Positions 1 through 8,442 of a stretch of DNA of 64,000 nucleotides are shown one piece after another. The notes under the pieces are model-generated. The model made no database searches and was not told the origin of the DNA. It worked only from the letters and a program-made list of their open reading frames with translations. A program made the translations under genes and the position numbers. Every line of letters starts with the position of its first letter. The first letter of the stretch is position 1. The stretch comes from Galbibacter sp035306585 (GTDB lineage Bacteria > Bacteroidota > Bacteroidia > Flavobacteriales > Flavobacteriaceae). The stretch lies in NCBI RefSeq assembly GCF_035306585.1, contig NZ_DATGNU010000129.1, forward strand, positions 1-64,000, read 5' to 3'.

Positions 1-46
1 CTATATCGTTTTCGTATTAAAATCAATAGAATCAGTGTTCTAAAAG

Positions 47-77
47 TTGTGAAGTCATAGTTATAATCATATATTTA
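47..77 (+). promoter_or_regulatory. Probable promoter of the IPExxxVDY-pyk unit
   Basis: A TTG at 47-49 is followed after 20 bases by TATATTTA at 70-77, which matches the Bacteroidota -33/-7 pattern (TTG, about 20 bases, TAnnTTTG) in all but the last base. The predicted start of transcription lies about 15 bases before the ATG at 98. Bases 1-60 hold no coding sequence that I can assign; a short open frame runs to a stop at 58-60, but its translation is not recognisable. Confidence 0.4.
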
Positions 78-97
78 CATTCCTGTGCACATATGAT

Positions 98-577
98 ATG
101 GCAGTCTATAAACTATTAGATGAAGATTTTGAACATGCATACACCTTAATCGCTATTCACGCATCTTTAGAGGATTACAGGTTAGCATATTTTATAAATT
201 CAGTTTTAAATTTAAGACTAAAGCGAATGGATCGCCGAGATGTGGCGTCCTATAATGCGAACGTAATTGCTTTTGAATGGTATGATGAAATTCATCAAGT
301 TTTCTGGGGGTTGTTAAAAAACAAAACGACCGAAAAAACACTACCGTCAAATTCAGGACTGTTCGAGGATAATGAAACCACACGTACGGAATATGTAGTA
401 CCGGAATATAATCGTGCTGATTATTTATTAAAAATTGATGACCAGCAAGGTGCCTATAATGCGACAGAAGAAGTAGTACGTGAATTAAAAAAAATACCAG
501 GTATAATAACGACCTATACCATTGAAGTACAAGAATTAAAATCAAAAAATAATTTAATTTTTCTTACGAATGCCTAA
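98..577 (+). CDS. IPExxxVDY family protein
   Basis: Small cytosolic protein of 159 residues with no signal peptide. The name-giving signature appears as VPEYNRADY at residues 101-109, a conservative variant of IPExxxVDY. The family has no established biochemical function. In flavobacteria it is typically found directly before pyruvate kinase, as here, where its last 8 bases overlap the pyk start. That indicates translational coupling. An ATG at 93 is out of frame; the ATG at 98 gives the full family length. Family assignment is confident; function is unknown. Confidence 0.85.
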   Translation: MAVYKLLDEDFEHAYTLIAIHASLEDYRLAYFINSVLNLRLKRMDRRDVASYNANVIAFEWYDEIHQVFWGLLKNKTTEKTLPSNSGLFEDNETTRTEYVVPEYNRADYLLKIDDQQGAYNATEEVVRELKKIPGIITTYTIEVQELKSKNNLIFLTNA

Positions 578-1997
578 CAGGAAAAAGACAAAGATTGTTG
601 CAACGCTTGGCCCCGCAACAAGCACCAAAGAAATCATAAAACAGATGATGGAAGCGGGTGTGAATGTATTTAGAATTAATTTTTCACATGCCGATTATGA
701 TGATGTAAAGGAACGAATCCAAATAATCCGTTCGCTTAATAAAGAATACAATTACAACACTGCTATTCTCGCTGACTTACAAGGCCCGAAACTTCGTGTA
801 GGGGTTATGAAGGAAGATGTAATAGTGAGTAAAGGTGATCAGATCACCTTTGTTACTGGAGAACCTTTTGAGGGAAATCTCGAAAGAGTTTATATGAATT
901 ACAAGGAGTTCCCTAGGGATGTAAATCCAGGAGAACGCATTTTACTTGATGATGGAAAGTTAATTTTTGAAGTTGTATCCACCGATAAAAAAACAGAAGT
1001 TAAAGCAAAAGTTCTACAAGGAGGGCCTTTGAAATCTAAAAAAGGAGTCAACCTTCCTAATACAAACATCTCTTTACCTGCTTTAACGAATAAGGATATT
1101 GCAGATGCTATTTTTGCCATAGAGCAAGAGGTCGATTGGATCGCTTTATCATTTGTTCGCCACAGCGAAGATTTGATGGATCTTCAAAACCTTATTAAGG
1201 AACATTCGAAATACAAAATTCCGATTGTAGCCAAGATTGAGAAACCAGAAGCAGTGGAGAATATCGACAAAATAGTTGCGCATTGTGATGGACTTATGGT
1301 GGCTCGTGGTGATTTAGGGGTGGAAATTCCAGCCCAAGAAGTACCACTAGTACAAAAACAATTGGTTCTTAGAGCTAAGAAAGCAAGAATACCTGTTATT
1401 ATTGCTACCCAAATGATGGAGACCATGATCTCTAGCTTAACTCCAACAAGAGCAGAAGTAAACGATGTGGCAAACTCCGTTATGGATGGAGCTGATGCCG
1501 TAATGTTATCTGGGGAAACCTCCGTCGGTGCTTATCCAGTTCAGGTAATCGAAAAGATGACCAGCATTATCAATAGTGTAGAGCACTCTCATCTGATTAA
1601 AGTTCCTCAAGAGCCCCCACATATTAAAACTAAAAGATATATTACCAAGTCGGTTTGTTTTCACGCAGCTAGTATGGCCAATGAAATCAATGCAAAGGTT
1701 ATTACTACCCTTACCAATAGCGGCTATACCGCTTTTCAGATTTCAGCATGGAGACCGAAGGCGCACATCTTAGTATTTACTTCTAACCAAAGAATAATGA
1801 CTCAGCTCAGCCTTTTATGGGGGGTTAAAACTTTTCATTATGATCGTTTTGTAAGTACGGATCAAACCATTGAGGATGTCACTGAAATGGCTTGTGATAA
1901 GGGATTCTTAGTCAAAGGAGATATGATGATCAGTCTTGCCGCCATGCCGATCCAACAAAAAGGGATGGTCAATACACTAAGGGTAACCGAAATCTAA
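570..1997 (+). CDS. pyk: Pyruvate kinase
   Basis: Last step of glycolysis, phosphoenolpyruvate plus ADP to pyruvate plus ATP, in the cytosol. At 475 residues it is a normal bacterial length. Visible motifs are the N-terminal barrel strand VFRINFSHAD near residue 33, the catalytic lysine segment VAKIEKPEAVENID near 217-230, and the metal and substrate loop ARGDLGVEIPAQEVP just after it. The C-terminal domain (about 350-475) is complete but lacks any appended PEP-utiliser domain. The gene overlaps the IPExxxVDY gene by 8 bases and ends before a strong terminator at 2023-2063, so the two form one unit. Confidence 0.97.
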   Translation: MPNRKKTKIVATLGPATSTKEIIKQMMEAGVNVFRINFSHADYDDVKERIQIIRSLNKEYNYNTAILADLQGPKLRVGVMKEDVIVSKGDQITFVTGEPFEGNLERVYMNYKEFPRDVNPGERILLDDGKLIFEVVSTDKKTEVKAKVLQGGPLKSKKGVNLPNTNISLPALTNKDIADAIFAIEQEVDWIALSFVRHSEDLMDLQNLIKEHSKYKIPIVAKIEKPEAVENIDKIVAHCDGLMVARGDLGVEIPAQEVPLVQKQLVLRAKKARIPVIIATQMMETMISSLTPTRAEVNDVANSVMDGADAVMLSGETSVGAYPVQVIEKMTSIINSVEHSHLIKVPQEPPHIKTKRYITKSVCFHAASMANEINAKVITTLTNSGYTAFQISAWRPKAHILVFTSNQRIMTQLSLLWGVKTFHYDRFVSTDQTIEDVTEMACDKGFLVKGDMMISLAAMPIQQKGMVNTLRVTEI

Positions 1998-2022
1998 TGA
2001 AGAACCCTTTGAAATGAATATA

Positions 2023-2063
2023 AAACAAAAGACCTCTACAGCAATGATGAGGTTTTTTGTTTT
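2023..2063 (+). terminator. Rho-independent terminator after pyk
   Basis: Hairpin with CCTC (2033-2036) pairing GAGG (2049-2052), extended by A-rich and T-rich arms on either side and ending in a run of six T at 2053-2058 and more T after a single G. It closes the IPExxxVDY-pyk transcript. Confidence 0.8.
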
Positions 2064-2100
2064 AAACACCTTTATTAAATTACATCGAAGTATCAAATGC

Positions 2101-2108
2101 TACTTTTG
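2101..2108 (+). promoter_or_regulatory. -7 promoter element of the ketoacyl synthase gene
   Basis: TACTTTTG matches TAnnTTTG exactly, 19 bases before the ATG at 2128. No clear -33 TTG is seen at the usual spacing. Confidence 0.45.
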
Positions 2109-2127
2109 CCATTTATAAAAATACGCT

Positions 2128-3288
2128 ATGAATACAAAAATAGCCATTAGCGCCCTGTCCTCACTATCAGCACTCGGGAGTGATCCAAAAACCATTTGGA
2201 AGAATTACAATTCGGATATGCACTTTCTATCCCCCGGTATTTATGGCGACTACCAAGCCATTACTGGTGCACTAAAGGTAACTGATATTGATAAAATAAA
2301 AGCTCTTAGAGAAGAAGATCCTAAATATAAACCCCTTGACAATTCGGTTCTTTATGCCATGTTAGTTGCTAGAGATGCTTTGAAAGCAAGCCGATGGCAA
2401 AAAGGCGATTTATTTGGAGTAAATATCGGTTCATCGAGAGGAGCTACTTCACTTTTCGAAAAATATTACGGAGACTTTCTCAAAGATGGAAATTCCTCTA
2501 CCCTAGCCTCTCCAACCACAACCCTTGGAAATATATCTTCATGGATCGCCCATGATTTGCAAACGAAAGGTCCCGAGATTTCACATTCAATCACCTGTTC
2601 CACGGCATTACATGCAGTGGTAAATGGTGTTGCTTGGATAAAAAGTGGAATGTGCGATAAGTTTATGGTTGGCGGTAGTGAAGCTGCCCTAACTCCCTTT
2701 ACGATCGCTCAAATAAAAGCTTTGAAAATATATGCCGAGTCCAATGACAACTATCCTTGTAAAGCATTGGATTTGGATAAAAAAAGAAACACTATGGTCC
2801 TAGGAGAAGGGGCTGCCGTAATTTGTATGGAAGAAAACCCAAAGGTGACTCCTCTGGCTTATATCAAAGGCATTGGATACGCTACCGAACTCTTAAAACA
2901 CAACATCTCAATTTCCGAAGAAGCGGATTGCTTTCAGGACTCCATGAGAATGGCCTTAAAAGATGTTGACAGATCAGAAGTAGATGTGATCGTTATGCAT
3001 GCTCCTGGAACCATTAAAGGAGACCTCACTGAACTTAGAGCCATAAAAAAAGTTTTCAAGGAGAAGGTACCAGCCCTAACTACCAATAAATGGAAAATCG
3101 GCCATACTTTTGGCGCTTCTGGAGTGCTAAGTTTAGAGTTAGCAATCCTGATGCTACACCATCAACAATTCATTAAGGTTCCCTATATAACATATGATAC
3201 AACGCCCAAAAACATAAAAAACGTACTCATTAATGCTGTAGGCTTTGGCGGAAATGCCGTTAGTATCCTTGTCGGTCTTGAGGTATAA
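2128..3288 (+). CDS. Beta-ketoacyl-ACP synthase family protein
   Basis: Condensing enzyme of the thiolase fold, which extends acyl chains by decarboxylative condensation. The catalytic triad can be traced: Cys157 in TCSTALHA, His291 in HAPGT and His326 in GHTFGASG. HAPGT replaces the more usual HGTGT, but the histidine is kept. At 386 residues it is slightly shorter than FabF (about 415). It is a single gene between two terminators with no acyl carrier protein, ketoreductase or dehydratase beside it, so its pathway cannot be read from context. Specialised lipid or polyene synthesis, or a divergent FabB/F copy, are both possible. Confidence 0.8.
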   Translation: MNTKIAISALSSLSALGSDPKTIWKNYNSDMHFLSPGIYGDYQAITGALKVTDIDKIKALREEDPKYKPLDNSVLYAMLVARDALKASRWQKGDLFGVNIGSSRGATSLFEKYYGDFLKDGNSSTLASPTTTLGNISSWIAHDLQTKGPEISHSITCSTALHAVVNGVAWIKSGMCDKFMVGGSEAALTPFTIAQIKALKIYAESNDNYPCKALDLDKKRNTMVLGEGAAVICMEENPKVTPLAYIKGIGYATELLKHNISISEEADCFQDSMRMALKDVDRSEVDVIVMHAPGTIKGDLTELRAIKKVFKEKVPALTTNKWKIGHTFGASGVLSLELAILMLHHQQFIKVPYITYDTTPKNIKNVLINAVGFGGNAVSILVGLEV

Positions 3289-3331
3289 AAAACTTAGGCT
3301 TTCAAGTTGAAAGCCTAAGTAAATATTTTTG
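3287..3331. terminator. Bidirectional terminator between ketoacyl synthase and tyrS
   Basis: Perfect 12-bp stem, ACTTAGGCTTTC (3292-3303) with GAAAGCCTAAGT (3309-3320), loop of five. A-run 3287-3292 on the left gives a T-run on the minus strand, and a T-rich stretch follows on the right, so it can end both converging genes. Confidence 0.88.
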
Positions 3332-3346
3332 TATTCGATCTGTTTT

Positions 3347-4660
3347 TTAAACCGCTTTAATCAGGAAATAATTCTTTTTCCCGCGTTGTAATAAAACAAA
3401 TTTATCACTTAAAAGGTCCTTCTCAGTAATGATATAACGCTCGGTAACTTTATCTTTGTTAACAGAGATAGAGTTTTCTTTTAGAGCTCTTCTAGCTTCT
3501 CCGTTGGATTTTAGAAAGTTTGAGGCGGAAGACAATGCAGCAATAATATCCAATCCATCTACGATGTCTGAACGTTTTATTTCTGCTTGTTTTACCCCGT
3601 CAAAAACATCTAAAAAAGTAGCCTCATTCAATTGCCTTAAATCCTCAGCCCCCCCTCCAAATAAAATATTAGAAGCCTTTACTGCATTTTCATATTCTTC
3701 TTGACTATGCACAAATATTGTTACTTCTTCAGCTAATTTCTTTTGTAGAAGTCGCATATGCGGCGCTTCTTTATGTTGAGCGATTAGCTGATCTATTTCA
3801 TTTTTACCTAAAAAGGTAAAGATCTTAATGTACTTTTCTGCGTCCTCATCAGTGGTATTTAACCAGAATTGGTAAAATCTATACGGGGATGTTTTATCAG
3901 CGTCCAGCCAAATGTTCCCTCCCTCTGATTTCCCGAATTTAGAACCATCTGCCTTGGTAATTAAAGGACAAGTCATGGCATAAGCTTTGGCAGGTTCTCC
4001 ATCACTTTGAGTAACATTCATTCTACGAACCAACTCTGTTCCTGTAGTGATATTCCCCCATTGGTCACTGCCTCCCATTTGCAACAAACAACCATAATGC
4101 TTGTTTAAATGGTAGAAATCATATCCTTGAATTAACTGATACGTAAATTCAGTAAAAGACATCCCAACCCCAGAATCTGCACTGAAACGCTTTTTTACAG
4201 AATCCTTGGCCATCATATAGTTAACGGTAATTCTTTTTCCTACGTCTCTGGCAAAATCAATAAAGCTAAAATCCTTCATCCAATCGTAGTTATTCACTAA
4301 AATCGGAGCATTTTCTTCTTTAGAATCAAAATCTAGAAATCTTGACAATACGGCGCGAATTCCAGCTACATTTTTTGCTAGGGTTGCCTCATCCAATAGA
4401 TTGCGCTCATCGGATTTACCCGATGGGTCACCAATCATACCTGTAGCACCTCCAACTAAAGCGATTGGCCTATGGCCTGCCTTTTGTAAGTGAACTAGCA
4501 AAATAATCGGAACCAAGCTTCCAATGTGTAGGGAATCTGAAGTAGGATCAAACCCTATATAGGCGGTAGTCATTTCTTTATTAAGTTGTTCCTCGGTACC
4601 AGGCATGATATCGTGAATCATTCCTCGCCATCTTAATTCTTCTACAAGATTTACTGTCAT
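3347..4660 (-). CDS. tyrS: Tyrosyl-tRNA synthetase
   Basis: Charges tRNA-Tyr with tyrosine. Class I signatures are HIGS at residues 45-48 and KFGKS at 241-245, the bacterial form of KMSKS, and the C-terminal part (about 370-430) is an S4 RNA-binding domain. The frame is open up to 4717, but I place the start at the ATG at 4660: the extra 19 residues are cysteine-rich and unlike the family, and a good promoter (4683-4713) lies inside them. The resulting 437 residues is a normal length. Monocistronic, bounded by the shared terminator downstream. Confidence 0.95.
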   Translation of the reverse strand: MTVNLVEELRWRGMIHDIMPGTEEQLNKEMTTAYIGFDPTSDSLHIGSLVPIILLVHLQKAGHRPIALVGGATGMIGDPSGKSDERNLLDEATLAKNVAGIRAVLSRFLDFDSKEENAPILVNNYDWMKDFSFIDFARDVGKRITVNYMMAKDSVKKRFSADSGVGMSFTEFTYQLIQGYDFYHLNKHYGCLLQMGGSDQWGNITTGTELVRRMNVTQSDGEPAKAYAMTCPLITKADGSKFGKSEGGNIWLDADKTSPYRFYQFWLNTTDEDAEKYIKIFTFLGKNEIDQLIAQHKEAPHMRLLQKKLAEEVTIFVHSQEEYENAVKASNILFGGGAEDLRQLNEATFLDVFDGVKQAEIKRSDIVDGLDIIAALSSASNFLKSNGEARRALKENSISVNKDKVTERYIITEKDLLSDKFVLLQRGKKNYFLIKAV

Positions 4661-4682
4661 TATAAAGCTGCTTTTGCAGGGG

Positions 4683-4713
4683 CAAAGATAACATATGTTA
4701 CATTGCGACAAAA
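4683..4713 (-). promoter_or_regulatory. tyrS promoter
   Basis: On the minus strand, TTTTG at 4709-4713 is followed after 18 bases by TATCTTTG at 4683-4690, an exact TAnnTTTG -7 element. Transcription would start near 4678, about 18 bases before the ATG at 4660. This promoter decides the start of tyrS. Confidence 0.7.
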
Positions 4714-4795
4714 GCATTGTTATATGGATTTACGCAAGGAGTATAATTTTTGCATCATCGATCCCAATTTCAATAGATAATTGTATTTTAGTTCC

Positions 4796-5800
4796 ATGAT
4801 ATTAATTAGTGGAGGTACTGGTTTAATCGGCGGGCATTTACTGCTTTTACTTTCCAAAGCAAAGGAGCCAATACGAGCAATTTATAGGTCGCAATCTAAG
4901 TTGGAGAATGTCAAAACCTTGTTTAAAAATCAAAACAATGATAATTTTGATAAGATTCAATGGATAAAAGCCAACCTATTAGATTTGCCTTCTTTAGAAA
5001 GGGCATTTGAAGGCGTCACAAAAGTTTATCATTGCGCAGGCCTTATTTCGTTTGATCCCAATAGTTATAAACAACTGCGTAAGGTCAATATTGACGGTAC
5101 TGCCAACCTAGTTAATCTATGCATTGCCAATAAGATTGAAAAACTTGCTTTTATAAGTTCTATTGCTGTTTTCGGAGGTCAAACCCTCGAGAAGGAAATT
5201 AATGAGACTTCTTATTGGAATCCCGAGGCAGAAAACAATGTATATGCCATTGCAAAATACGGCGCTGAAATGGAGGTCTGGCGAGCTACCCAAGAAGGAG
5301 TCCCTGTGGTTATAGTCAATCCTGGTGTTGTACTAGGAGAAGGTTTTAAGGACTCAGCTAGCAGCACCATTTTCAAACATATTGAAAAAGGATTATCATA
5401 TTATCCTCCAGGGAGCACTGGATTTGTGGATGTCAAGGATGTTTGTCGAGCCATCCATTTACTTATGGAATCCACCATCTACAACCAGCGCTACATTTTG
5501 GTTGGAGCTCTTTTAAAATACAAGACTGTTCTTAGCCAAATCGCAGCGAAACTAGGCCGCAAAGCCCCTGGGAAAGAACTCAAGAAATGGCAACTAAAAT
5601 TGCTCTGGCGCTTGGATGCTTTGGTTACATTTGTTTGTCGAAAAGAGCGATTACTCAGCCGACATTCAGCACAGTCCTTATGGAGTACATCCCAATACTC
5701 ATCTAATAAAATTATCAAGGATTTGAAATTTGAATTCACCGATATATCCACCACCATTGAGCGGATTTGTAACACTCTAAAAATAGAAAAAGAAAATTAG
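4796..5800 (+). CDS. NAD(P)-dependent epimerase/dehydratase (extended SDR)
   Basis: Extended short-chain dehydrogenase fold of 334 residues. A Rossmann motif GGTGLIGGH sits at residues 6-14 and the catalytic pair is Tyr150 and Lys154 (YAIAK), with the serine pair at 121-122. The C-terminal 90 residues are basic. Substrate is unknown; the family includes sugar-nucleotide epimerases, 3-beta-hydroxysteroid-type and dihydroflavonol-reductase-type enzymes. I choose the ATG at 4796 over the TTG at 4781, because the glycine motif normally begins within about six residues of the start. Its stop overlaps that of the converging DUF4296 gene by 4 bases. Confidence 0.8.
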   Translation: MILISGGTGLIGGHLLLLLSKAKEPIRAIYRSQSKLENVKTLFKNQNNDNFDKIQWIKANLLDLPSLERAFEGVTKVYHCAGLISFDPNSYKQLRKVNIDGTANLVNLCIANKIEKLAFISSIAVFGGQTLEKEINETSYWNPEAENNVYAIAKYGAEMEVWRATQEGVPVVIVNPGVVLGEGFKDSASSTIFKHIEKGLSYYPPGSTGFVDVKDVCRAIHLLMESTIYNQRYILVGALLKYKTVLSQIAAKLGRKAPGKELKKWQLKLLWRLDALVTFVCRKERLLSRHSAQSLWSTSQYSSNKIIKDLKFEFTDISTTIERICNTLKIEKEN

Positions 5801-6207
5801 CCCTTTTTATCCGCAGGCATTTTAGTGGGTCTATTTTCATCCCTTCTTAGCTGTTCGCGTTTATTTCTGCGAGTCTCTACGGTATCCTTCAGACGCTGTA
5901 AACGCTGCTCTACCTCCGTAAACATTTCAAGTTGTAGATTTGCATTTGAAGTATAATAAATACTGCTTTTAGATAATTGGGTGCTATCTATACCATACTT
6001 TTCAAAAAGAAATTCATCTGGTTGTAAATCAATACTTTCCAATTTATCTGCCCCGGTGGATTTGAGGCTATTCAGTATGGAGATATCATAGTAGATATCA
6101 ATCATAAGATCCTTTTCAATCAAATTCTCAGGCTTTTCCACTACATCTCTTCCGCAACTTATAATGCACAGAGCTGTCAAGACCAATATGTATCCTTTTT
6201 TACCCAT
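5797..6207 (-). CDS. DUF4296 lipoprotein
   Basis: Short protein of 136 residues, likely a lipoprotein: basic start, hydrophobic stretch, then a lipobox IISC with Cys18. The rest is predicted helical with a charged, K/R-rich tail. DUF4296 proteins are common in Flavobacteriaceae and have no known function. The start codon overlaps the stop of pyrC by one base (TAATG), so it is translated from the Dpm-pyrC operon. Its own stop codon shares bases with the converging SDR gene. Confidence 0.8.
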   Translation of the reverse strand: MGKKGYILVLTALCIISCGRDVVEKPENLIEKDLMIDIYYDISILNSLKSTGADKLESIDLQPDEFLFEKYGIDSTQLSKSSIYYTSNANLQLEMFTEVEQRLQRLKDTVETRRNKREQLRRDENRPTKMPADKKG

Positions 6208-7541
6208 TACCTTTCAAAAGTAAGTCTTTTTGCATTTCTAACGGCAGAAAATCGCCCATTTTCATATCCCAGGTGCCCGTTTACAAAACAATGCGTCACC
6301 GCAGAGCTGAACTCAATACCTTCAAAAGGGGACCAACCACACTTGTATGCAATATTCTCTTTAGTAACTTTCCAGCTTTTACTAGGATCGACTAAAACCA
6401 AATCCGCATAATACCCTTCTCGTATGAATCCACGCTTTTCTATATTAAATAGAATAGCTGGATTATGGCACATTTTTTCAATTAAACGCGTCAAAGAAAT
6501 TTTTCCTTCCTTCTGTTTTTCCAAAAGAGCAACAAGGCTATGTTGAACCAGTGGTCCTCCAGAGGGCGCGGAGGTATAAACATTATTTTTCTCTTCAAGG
6601 GTGTGAGGGGCATGATCGGTAGCTAACACATCAATCCTATCATCATTTAAGGCTTCCCATAAGGCTTCTCTATCCTGGGCTGTTTTCACTGCTGGATTCC
6701 ATTTTATAAAACTACCCTTTTCTGAATAATCTTCGTTGCAGAACCACAAGTGGTGCGTACATACCTCCGCAGTGATGCGTTTCTCTTTCAATGGAATGTC
6801 ATTTCTAAAAAGGGTCGTTTCTTTTGCTGTCGACACATGAAAAATATGCAAGCGAGCTTTGGTTTTTTTAGCCAAAGCAATTGCGTTAGAAGAAGAGAGA
6901 TAACAAGCTTCTGCACTACGAATCAGCGGGTGAGAACTCATCGGAATATCCTCACCATATCGCTCCTTATAAAGTTCCATATTGGTTCTTATAATTTGCT
7001 CATCCTCGCAATGGGCTGAAATGATCATTTCGGTACTTTTAAAAATACTTTCTAATACCTGCTGATCATCCACAAGCATATTCCCCGTAGAAGAGCCTAG
7101 GAATAATTTGACTCCAGCACAGGCCTTTTTATCCAACCGCTTTAATTCTTCTAAATTATCGTTAGTACCCCCAAAATTAAAGGAGTAATTGGAAAAAGAC
7201 GATGCATTTGCTATGGCCATTTTATCTTCCAAAGCAGTGATGGTAACAGTTTGCGGAATTGTGTTGGGCTGTTCTATATAACTAGTAATACCTCCTGCTA
7301 AACCAGCTCTGCTTTCAGTGGCAATAGTGCCTTTATGAGTAAGTCCTGGTTCTCTAAAGTGTACTTGGTCATCAATCACACCAGGAATTAAATACTTTCC
7401 TTGCGCATCAATAACCTCGGCGTTAGGATGGGATAATGCGTTCCCGATAGATGAAATATATTCACCTTCCACCAGCACATCTCCCTCTAGTTGCGACCCC
7501 TCATTGACAATGGTAGCGTTTTTGATTAGTATCTTTTTCAT
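6207..7541 (-). CDS. pyrC: Dihydroorotase
   Basis: Pyrimidine synthesis, interconverting carbamoyl-aspartate and dihydroorotate. The amidohydrolase barrel is complete at 444 residues: carboxylated-lysine strand GVKLFLGSSTG, metal ligands in SAHCED and IFHVST, and catalytic Asp in ATDHAPHT. The first metal-binding motif is unusual: the family HxH appears as Q59-V-H61 in DDQVHFREPG, so one expected zinc ligand is glutamine. I recall the same wording in other Bacteroidota proteins, which would make it a lineage form, not damage. It sits one base after the Dpm gene and overlaps DUF4296, forming a three-gene operon. Confidence 0.93.
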   Translation of the reverse strand: MKKILIKNATIVNEGSQLEGDVLVEGEYISSIGNALSHPNAEVIDAQGKYLIPGVIDDQVHFREPGLTHKGTIATESRAGLAGGITSYIEQPNTIPQTVTITALEDKMAIANASSFSNYSFNFGGTNDNLEELKRLDKKACAGVKLFLGSSTGNMLVDDQQVLESIFKSTEMIISAHCEDEQIIRTNMELYKERYGEDIPMSSHPLIRSAEACYLSSSNAIALAKKTKARLHIFHVSTAKETTLFRNDIPLKEKRITAEVCTHHLWFCNEDYSEKGSFIKWNPAVKTAQDREALWEALNDDRIDVLATDHAPHTLEEKNNVYTSAPSGGPLVQHSLVALLEKQKEGKISLTRLIEKMCHNPAILFNIEKRGFIREGYYADLVLVDPSKSWKVTKENIAYKCGWSPFEGIEFSSAVTHCFVNGHLGYENGRFSAVRNAKRLTFER

Positions 7542-7542
7542 T

Positions 7543-8289
7543 TTAAAAATGTTTCTTATTCCACAAACTACGCCACTTGAGTTTTAGCACTCCAAAGATG
7601 GCTTCATTAATTATTTTACTATTCATTTTGGATTTTCCTCTTGTACGGTCCTGAAAAATAATTGGTACCTCTAGCAATTTAAAATTCTTTAAATATGCTT
7701 TAAATTTCATTTCAATTTGGAAGGCATAACCCACAAACTTGATAGCATCTAGGTTTAAAGATTCGATAACCCTTCTCCTATAACACACAAATCCAGCGGT
7801 AGGATCTTCAATTTGCATTCCGGTAATTAATTTCACATAGACCGAAGCTCCATAAGACAGCAATACCCGACGCAATGGCCAATTCACTACATTAACTCCT
7901 TTGATATAACGAGATCCAATCGTGAGATCTGCATTCTGGTTCACAGCTGCATTGTAGAGACGGACCAAATCTCTTGGGTTATGTGAAAAATCAGCATCCA
8001 TTTCAAAGATAAATTCATAGGGACGCATTAACACCCATTTAAATCCATGTATATAGGCGATCCCAAGCCCCGATTTTTCTTGACGTACCTCTAAATGCAA
8101 ACGGTTTGGAAATTGCACTTGTAATTCGCGTACCTTATCAGCAGTCCCATCAGGGGAGTTATCATCCACAATGAGAATATCAAAAGGTCTTTTAAGTTCA
8201 AAAACGGCAGAAATAATTAGCGCTATATTCTCTATTTCGTTGTAGGTAGGGATTATAACTATACTATCTGATTGCATGCTATCTTTCAT
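7543..8289 (-). CDS. Polyprenol-phosphate glycosyltransferase (Dpm1-like, GT2)
   Basis: Transfers a sugar, probably mannose, from its nucleotide donor to polyprenol phosphate at the membrane. It has the GT2 fold with DDNSPDGT at residues 42-49 and the metal-binding DAD at 98-100, and no C-terminal membrane segments, as in soluble Dpm1 types (248 residues). A second ATG at 8277 would shorten it by four residues. It is the first gene of an operon with pyrC and DUF4296. The divergent neighbour is a GT39-like transferase that could use the polyprenol-linked sugar; that pairing is an inference. Confidence 0.85.
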   Translation of the reverse strand: MKDSMQSDSIVIIPTYNEIENIALIISAVFELKRPFDILIVDDNSPDGTADKVRELQVQFPNRLHLEVRQEKSGLGIAYIHGFKWVLMRPYEFIFEMDADFSHNPRDLVRLYNAAVNQNADLTIGSRYIKGVNVVNWPLRRVLLSYGASVYVKLITGMQIEDPTAGFVCYRRRVIESLNLDAIKFVGYAFQIEMKFKAYLKNFKLLEVPIIFQDRTRGKSKMNSKIINEAIFGVLKLKWRSLWNKKHF

Positions 8290-8442
8290 AATTGCACAAA
8301 AATAGCATTAAATAAAAGTATTTACCTTAAGTTTTAGTTTTTTAGGTTGATTTTAAGGATTTTTGCAAATAAATATTTCCGTAATTTTAGATTTTACGAT
8401 CCACACGTTGACCAAGAGAGATGAAAATAATAACAATAACTT

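Noticed and set aside
1..60. Short open frame running off the left edge to a stop at 58-60
   Set aside because: Translation of 19 residues is not recognisable and does not look like the end of rnc, which I would expect before the IPExxxVDY gene.
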